From: a virus
Reading direction: 5' to 3' (one strand)
Virus record (IMG/VR): IMGVR_UViG_3300009011_000528
Location: 1-43,609 of that record
Length of the DNA: 43,609 nucleotides
Shown here: positions 40,081 through 43,609 of the stretch, in pieces
How the letters are laid out: each line of letters begins with the position of its first letter
How positions within the stretch are numbered: position 1 is the first letter of the stretch
Notes under the pieces: generated by a model
What the model was told of the DNA's origin: nothing
The model's input: the letters and a program-made list of their open reading frames with translations, nothing else
Databases searched by the model: none
Made by a program: the position numbers and the translations under genes

Positions 40081-40104
40081 CTCCCGCTCAACCATAATTA
40101 TACT
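40077..40104 (+). promoter_or_regulatory. Promoter overlapped by the SOS box
   Basis: TTGACT (40077-40082), 16-bp spacer, TATACT (40099-40104). The LexA box covers the -10 and start site, so LexA should fully repress it. Confidence 0.65.
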
Positions 40105-40120
40105 GTATGTATAAACAGTA
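40101..40120 (+). promoter_or_regulatory. LexA (SOS) box
   Basis: TACTGTATGTATAAACAGTA differs from the E. coli consensus at two inner positions and keeps CTGT-N8-ACAG intact. It lies directly before the 40.1-kb gene. Confidence 0.85.
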
Positions 40121-40137
40121 TTTTCATGGTGTGCATT

Positions 40138-40395
40138 ATGGGCTCAAAAGAACTCGGCTATCAAATCGTCTATCGAGGTGAAACCCTACCTCATTTCGTA
40201 GAAGGTGGATGGGTGTTCTTCCAGCGCCTCAAGGAGTATGGCGGCGGCTACTGGCTAGGGCGAACCTACAACGATGCGTTCATATTCGGACTTGAGCGAC
40301 CAACATCGCTGTTTGAAGGTATCCAATTCATCCTGGCTTCAAGGTCAGTCGAGCGAAACGCAGACCATTTTGACGACGATTTCACCCTCTTCTAA
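40138..40395 (+). CDS. SOS-controlled small protein of unknown function
   Basis: The frame is open from ATG 40126, but Met 40138 leaves room for a leader after the predicted start site and gives 85 aa (MGSKELGYQIVYRGETLPHF...). It is Gly/aromatic-rich, with a C-terminus DHFDDDFTLF that resembles the acidic, Phe-ending tail of SSB. LexA control of a lone phage gene often marks an antirepressor (Tum, Gifsy-type) or a DinI-like modulator; neither family is recognised here. No strong ribosome site is visible. Confidence 0.72.
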   Translation: MGSKELGYQIVYRGETLPHFVEGGWVFFQRLKEYGGGYWLGRTYNDAFIFGLERPTSLFEGIQFILASRSVERNADHFDDDFTLF

Positions 40396-40410
40396 GAAGG
40401 AAACCACACA

Positions 40411-40629
40411 TTGCTGCTAATGCCAGACGATAACGAAATTCTCGAACGGCTCAGCGCTACCGGCTCCACCCCTGATTCAGTTGCAAACCTTCTCCGCTGT
40501 GCTGGTTACAAAGGTATGACCGGCATAGCCATACGCAGACGGCTAATCAGGCTGGAAAAAGAAAAGGCTGTTGAGCGCGTTCGCCGCCCAGATATCAAAA
40601 AAATCTGCTGGGCACCAACCACCAAATAA
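40411..40629 (+). CDS. Small winged-helix-like DNA-binding protein
   Basis: The frame starts at TTG 40411 (AAGGA nine nt upstream) or ATG 40420. The product has the pattern of a winged helix: STPDSVANLLRCAGYKGMTGIAIRRRLIRLEKEKAVERVRRP. It follows the SOS-controlled gene by 15 nt and may share its transcript, so it could also be SOS-induced. Target unknown. Confidence 0.65.
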   Translation: MLLMPDDNEILERLSATGSTPDSVANLLRCAGYKGMTGIAIRRRLIRLEKEKAVERVRRPDIKKICWAPTTK

Positions 40630-40648
40630 CACTTCCCCACCGGACAAA

Positions 40649-40864
40649 ATGAAACCTCGAATTCCACAACGAATCAGCATCAAAGCTGAGGGGGTTCTAT
40701 GCGCCTATAAGGCTGGCAAAAAGACACCCGCACGAACATACCAGCATAACCACTTAACACTGCCAGTGGCCCGCTGCTGGCGTTTGCTTTCAAAAGACAA
40801 CGGCCATTCATGGGTAGTTATGAGTCATGAGCGGTACAACACACAGATAAGGATCAGAGCATGA
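40649..40864 (+). CDS. Small conserved phage protein (71 aa)
   Basis: The product (MKPRIPQRISIKAEGVLCAY..., TYQHNHLTLPVARCWRLLS) looks like a small protein common near integrase modules of enterobacterial prophages. It is basic with a C-terminal SHERYNTQIRIRA helix. ATGA links it to the next gene. No function known. Confidence 0.68.
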   Translation: MKPRIPQRISIKAEGVLCAYKAGKKTPARTYQHNHLTLPVARCWRLLSKDNGHSWVVMSHERYNTQIRIRA

Positions 40865-41241
40865 CCAATTATGAAATCCTGCAGTACCTGATTGCTGACG
40901 GTGGTTTTTACATCCGGGATGAGCACATAACCTTGCTCAGAAAAGCCTTCCCTAACGAAAACATCACGCCATCCAGAATATCGGCGTTGCGCTGCTCAAT
41001 AACCCAGTCCAAGTACGTCACCGCTGAAATCGTCTATATCAGATCTAATATCCGCGCCTTGAAGGTTTTAGCCGTAGATCCTCAGCACCAAAACTATGCC
41101 AGAGCCAGACCAAAAGAAAGCTTCCAGAAAATCACTGATAGCTATCTACGAAGCGAACCGCCAGAGGTGGTCCGTCACATTCTTCTCGTCCAGCAATTCA
41201 ACAAGTTACTCGCACCAGTAACCCACCAGCGCGCCTACTGA
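40861..41241 (+). CDS. Hypothetical protein (126 aa)
   Basis: The product (MTNYEILQYLIADGGFYIRD...) begins with a helix-turn-helix-like stretch (TPSRISALRCSITQSKYV) and has a helical C-terminus. AGGA lies 7 nt before the ATG. It is coupled to the 71-aa gene upstream and 15 nt before the ANR-like gene. I do not recognise a family. Confidence 0.66.
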   Translation: MTNYEILQYLIADGGFYIRDEHITLLRKAFPNENITPSRISALRCSITQSKYVTAEIVYIRSNIRALKVLAVDPQHQNYARARPKESFQKITDSYLRSEPPEVVRHILLVQQFNKLLAPVTHQRAY

Positions 41242-41256
41242 TACCGGAGCATCATC

Positions 41257-41439
41257 ATGACATTTGGATATAAAAACTTAGCGCACCAGGCTGCTGAGGC
41301 GGAACGCCGTGCCCAATATTCCGACGCGGCCAGTATTTGGCTTAAAGCTTACGAGGTTGCTCGCGCCGTCGATGTGGTGTGGGTACAAATCCGCATCGAT
41401 TTTTGCGTTAACGCGGCATCGCGCAACTGGGGCAGATAA
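41257..41439 (+). CDS. ANR-family regulator-like protein
   Basis: The 60-aa protein has the short ANR pattern: YKNLAHQAAEAERRAQYSDAASIWLKAYEVAR, then W....IDFCVNAA. ANR proteins bind AraC-type activators and damp virulence genes, so this could affect host regulation. GGAG lies 7 nt upstream. The methylase gene starts 2 nt after its stop. Confidence 0.75.
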   Translation: MTFGYKNLAHQAAEAERRAQYSDAASIWLKAYEVARAVDVVWVQIRIDFCVNAASRNWGR

Positions 41440-41441
41440 CG

Positions 41442-42104
41442 ATGGCCTATCAACTTATCTATGCAGATCCGCCCTGGAGCTACGGCAACACAATCAGCAA
41501 TGGCGCAGCAGGTAATCACTACAACACGATGACCATGGCCGATTTAAAACGCCTGCCGGTATGGGCAATTTCGGCACCTGATAGCGTTCTTGCAATGTGG
41601 TACACCGGCAATCACAGCCAGGAAGCGATAGCGCTGGCAGAAGCGTGGGGATTTAGCGTCAGGACGATGAAGGCCTTCACGTGGGTAAAACTGAATCAGC
41701 AGGCCGAGCTACGGATCAATAAAGCGCTGGAGCAACAAACCATCTTCGACTTTACCGACCTACTCGACATGCTCAACACTGAAACCAGAATGAATGGCGG
41801 CAACTATACGCGGGCAAATTCAGAGGACGTGCTGATCGCTGTACGGGGACAAGGACTGGAACGAGCCAGTGCATCAATAAAACAGGTCGTCTTCAGTTGT
41901 CTTGGTGAGCACAGCCAGAAACCGTGGGAGGTGCGTCGCCGCCTTGAACTGCTCTATGGGGACGTAACCAGAATAGAACTATTCAGCCGGGGCGATGCAC
42001 CTGGTTGGGATCATTGGGGGAATGAATGCCCAGTAAACAACCTGACGCTGATTCCTGCAGCATTCAGAAAAACCTTCTCCGTAGCACAGCAAGAGAACTA
42101 CTGA
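41442..42104 (+). CDS. MT-A70-type adenine methyltransferase
   Basis: The 220-aa protein has the catalytic DPPW at residues 9-12 (IYADPPWSYG), an LPVWAISAPDSVLAMWYTG motif and HSQKPWEVRRRLELLYG, all typical of phage MT-A70 N6-adenine methylases. It may protect phage DNA or alter lysogen methylation. The next small gene overlaps its 3' end by 79 nt in another frame. Confidence 0.9.
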   Translation: MAYQLIYADPPWSYGNTISNGAAGNHYNTMTMADLKRLPVWAISAPDSVLAMWYTGNHSQEAIALAEAWGFSVRTMKAFTWVKLNQQAELRINKALEQQTIFDFTDLLDMLNTETRMNGGNYTRANSEDVLIAVRGQGLERASASIKQVVFSCLGEHSQKPWEVRRRLELLYGDVTRIELFSRGDAPGWDHWGNECPVNNLTLIPAAFRKTFSVAQQENY

Positions 42105-42250
42105 ACGAATTCGAATCCCCTACCAACAAATTCACCTTCCGACAGCTACTCGACAAACACGCAGTGAAAATCGCTCCCTATTGGCCTAAGCATCCACCGG
42201 CATGGCTGCGGCTTAACTGTGAGGTTCATCGAGTGCGGGAAGGGAAATAA
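42026..42250 (+). CDS. Small protein overlapping the methylase 3' end (74 aa)
   Basis: A frame starting at ATG 42026 (GGGGGAA upstream) encodes MPSKQPDADSCSIQKNLLRS..., with NKFTFRQLLDKHAVKIAPYWPKHPPAWLR, a sequence that looks conserved and protein-like. The overlap of 79 nt is large but the non-overlapping part is well formed. Function unknown. Confidence 0.6.
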   Translation: MPSKQPDADSCSIQKNLLRSTARELLNEFESPTNKFTFRQLLDKHAVKIAPYWPKHPPAWLRLNCEVHRVREGK

Positions 42251-42260
42251 AGAGGCATAG

Positions 42261-42632
42261 ATGGATAAATACAGCCTTACAAGGGATGAGGCATGCGCTT
42301 TCCTGGGAGTTTCTGCGCCAACTCTAACTGCGTGGATTCGCTCAGGAAGGCTTTCAGCCACCCGCAAAGATCCAACCAAATCAAAATCCCCTTACCTAAT
42401 AACCCGACAAGCCTGTATTGCCGCGCTTAGCATTCCGATCCACACTGTGCCGGTGAGCGCGGATGATGCACATGAGGAGAAAGCACCATGTCATTATTCC
42501 GCCGTGGAGAAATCTGGTACGGCAGTTACACGTCGCCAAGCGGCAAGCGAATTAAGGAATCGCTTGGGACTTCGGACAGACGCCAAGCGCAGGAGCTGCA
42601 CGACCGTAGAAAAGCTGAACTTTGGAGAATAG
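42261..42632 (+). CDS. AlpA/excisionase-like DNA-binding protein
   Basis: The 123-aa frame starts with a MerR/AlpA-type winged helix ([26 protein letters not shown]) followed by [21 protein letters not shown]. Position directly upstream of int suggests the recombination directionality factor. The frame runs 145 nt into int; the last 48 codons may be real or the natural stop after read-in, since the integrase frame is clearly coding there. Small excisionases are usually under 80 aa. Confidence 0.75.
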   Translation: MDKYSLTRDEACAFLGVSAPTLTAWIRSGRLSATRKDPTKSKSPYLITRQACIAALSIPIHTVPVSADDAHEEKAPCHYSAVEKSGTAVTRRQAASELRNRLGLRTDAKRRSCTTVEKLNFGE

Positions 42633-43609
42633 AGCGTTTGGGGGACTTCCCGAATGTGACATTTGAAGAGGCTTGCCTGCGCTGGTTAGAAGAAAAAGCG
42701 CACAAGAAATCACTCGATGCAGACAAGGGCCGGATTGGATTCTGGCTTATGCATTTTGAGGGGGCTTTATTGAAGGATATAACCGAGGCAAAAATCTACA
42801 CCGCAGTTAGCCGCATGACCAATAGGAAGGCAGAGGAGCGCTGGCAAATGCGTGTTGATGCAATGGCTAAGAAAGGCATTGTGATACCGCCGCGAAAATC
42901 TGAGGCCGTTTCAACTTCAACAAAGGCTAAGCACCTTGCTTTGATGAAGGCTCTTATGCGGGCTGCGGAAAGGGATTGGAAGTGGATAGAAAAGTCACCA
43001 GTGATCAAAGTGCCGCAGGAAAGAAACAAGCGAGTTCGGTGGCTCGAACCCGCTCAGGCACAACGATTAGTAGATGAGTGCCCAGAACCTCTTAAATCTA
43101 CCGTTGAATTTGCACTAACCACTGGCCTCCGTCGCTCTAACATTATCGAACTTGCCTGGTCGCAGATCGATATGCAGCGCAAGGTGGCATGGATTTATCC
43201 AGAGGATAGCAAATCGGGCCGCGCGATAGGAGTCGCTCTCAACGACACCGCCTGCGCAGTTTTACGGCGACAGATTGGCAATCATCACAGATGGGTGTTT
43301 GTGCATAAAGATCCGGTGAGAAAAATGCGAGTCGATTCTAACACTGCTTGGCGGGCAGCATTAAAACGTGCTGGCATTGACGACTTCCGTTTCCATGACC
43401 TTCGCCATACTTGGGCAAGTTGGTTAATTCAGGCCGGTGTTCCTTTATCCGCGCTGCAGGAAATGGGCGGATGGGAAAGCATTGAAATGGTTCAGCGTTA
43501 TGCGCACTTGGCACCCAATCATTTAACTGAGCATGCGAGGCAGATTGATGCGATTTTTGGAGGCTTAGTCCCAAATCTGTCCCATGTTGAAATTGAGAAG
43601 ATTGGTTGA
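42488..43609 (+). CDS. int: Tyrosine-family integrase
   Basis: The 373-aa recombinase has an N-terminal arm-binding part ([20 protein letters not shown]), a core-binding domain (about 60-170) and the catalytic domain with Arg215 (TTGLRRSN), Lys242, His303-x-x-Arg306 (FHDLRHTWA), Trp329 (GGW in place of GH) and Tyr338 ([10 protein letters not shown]). It integrates and excises the prophage. Its stop is the last codon of the window, so attP/attR should lie just outside. Confidence 0.96.
   Translation: MSLFRRGEIWYGSYTSPSGKRIKESLGTSDRRQAQELHDRRKAELWRIERLGDFPNVTFEEACLRWLEEKAHKKSLDADKGRIGFWLMHFEGALLKDITEAKIYTAVSRMTNRKAEERWQMRVDAMAKKGIVIPPRKSEAVSTSTKAKHLALMKALMRAAERDWKWIEKSPVIKVPQERNKRVRWLEPAQAQRLVDECPEPLKSTVEFALTTGLRRSNIIELAWSQIDMQRKVAWIYPEDSKSGRAIGVALNDTACAVLRRQIGNHHRWVFVHKDPVRKMRVDSNTAWRAALKRAGIDDFRFHDLRHTWASWLIQAGVPLSALQEMGGWESIEMVQRYAHLAPNHLTEHARQIDAIFGGLVPNLSHVEIEKIG

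Noticed and set aside
39615-40091. A 158-codon leftward open frame opposite an Ead-like gene
   Set aside because: Ser-rich low-complexity translation, no ribosome site, and the rightward genes are coupled by ATGA overlaps.
42418-42431. TTGC-N6-TAGC as a CII-controlled int promoter
   Set aside because: One mismatch, and no acceptable -10 at the 13-bp distance seen in PRE.
1-43609. CRISPR arrays, tRNA genes, insertion sequences
   Set aside because: No regular spacer arrays, cloverleaf sequences or transposase frames were seen on either strand.

Overview
The window is an essentially complete lambdoid prophage (siphovirus-type) from an enterobacterial host. This is shown by the gene order, a lambda-type CI/Cro/CII switch, NinB and RusA genes, a phage-82-type Q antiterminator, a Rz/Rz1 lysis cassette, an enterobacterial LexA box and a YmgB/AriR-like gene. 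I cannot name the host species from sequence alone. The integrase stop codon is the last three bases of the window and a tail-fibre stop codon is the first three, so att sites and host flanks, if present, lie outside.

The map is lambda's, drawn reversed. The switch is at about 31.3-32.7 kb. The leftward (PR-like) operon runs cro, cII, a small frameshifted gene, a 52-aa gene, O (with lambda-type iterons inside it), a DnaB-type helicase, ninB, a DUF968/HNH gene, rusA and Q. Past a roughly 1 kb late-promoter region come the late genes, all leftward: holin, GH24 endolysin, Rz/Rz1, small genes, a metallopeptidase, TerS, TerL, portal, Mu F-like head protein, DUF2213 protease/scaffold, decoration protein, major capsid, head-tail connectors, tail tube with an Ig domain, tail chaperone, tape measure, minor tail proteins, NlpC/P60 protein, J-like tip protein and a short tail fibre.

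The rightward (PL-like) operon starts at about 32.6 kb with a perfect boxA. It carries many small translationally coupled accessory genes, a recombination/replication block (ExoX-like exonuclease, Sak4-like ATPase, SSB with a DFDDDIPF tail, ParB-like protein), a Lar-like gene, Ead-type mosaic genes, a ClpX-type zinc-finger protein, a LexA-controlled small gene, an ANR-type regulator, an MT-A70 methylase, an AlpA/Xis-like protein and a tyrosine integrase.

The regulatory DNA is unusually readable: 15-bp operators TTAAC-N5-GTTAA at both promoters, PR (TTGACA/TATATT), PL (TTGACC/AATAAT), a PRM that would give a leaderless cI mRNA, and a CII-type PRE (TTGC-N6-TTGC, then 13 bp, then TACAAT). CI keeps the S24 self-cleavage residues, so SOS induction is expected, and a second SOS input is the LexA box at 40.1 kb.

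The most unusual items are: a 207-aa tail-cluster protein whose Ser/Asp/Lys spacing matches a proteasome/HslV beta subunit; a LexA-controlled gene of unknown function ending in an SSB-like acidic tail; a 9-G tract that breaks a small early gene; a YmgB/AriR-like gene and a possible structured RNA facing the late promoter; repeated intrinsic terminators inside the late operon; and lambda-type origin iterons paired with a phage DnaB instead of a P-type loader.
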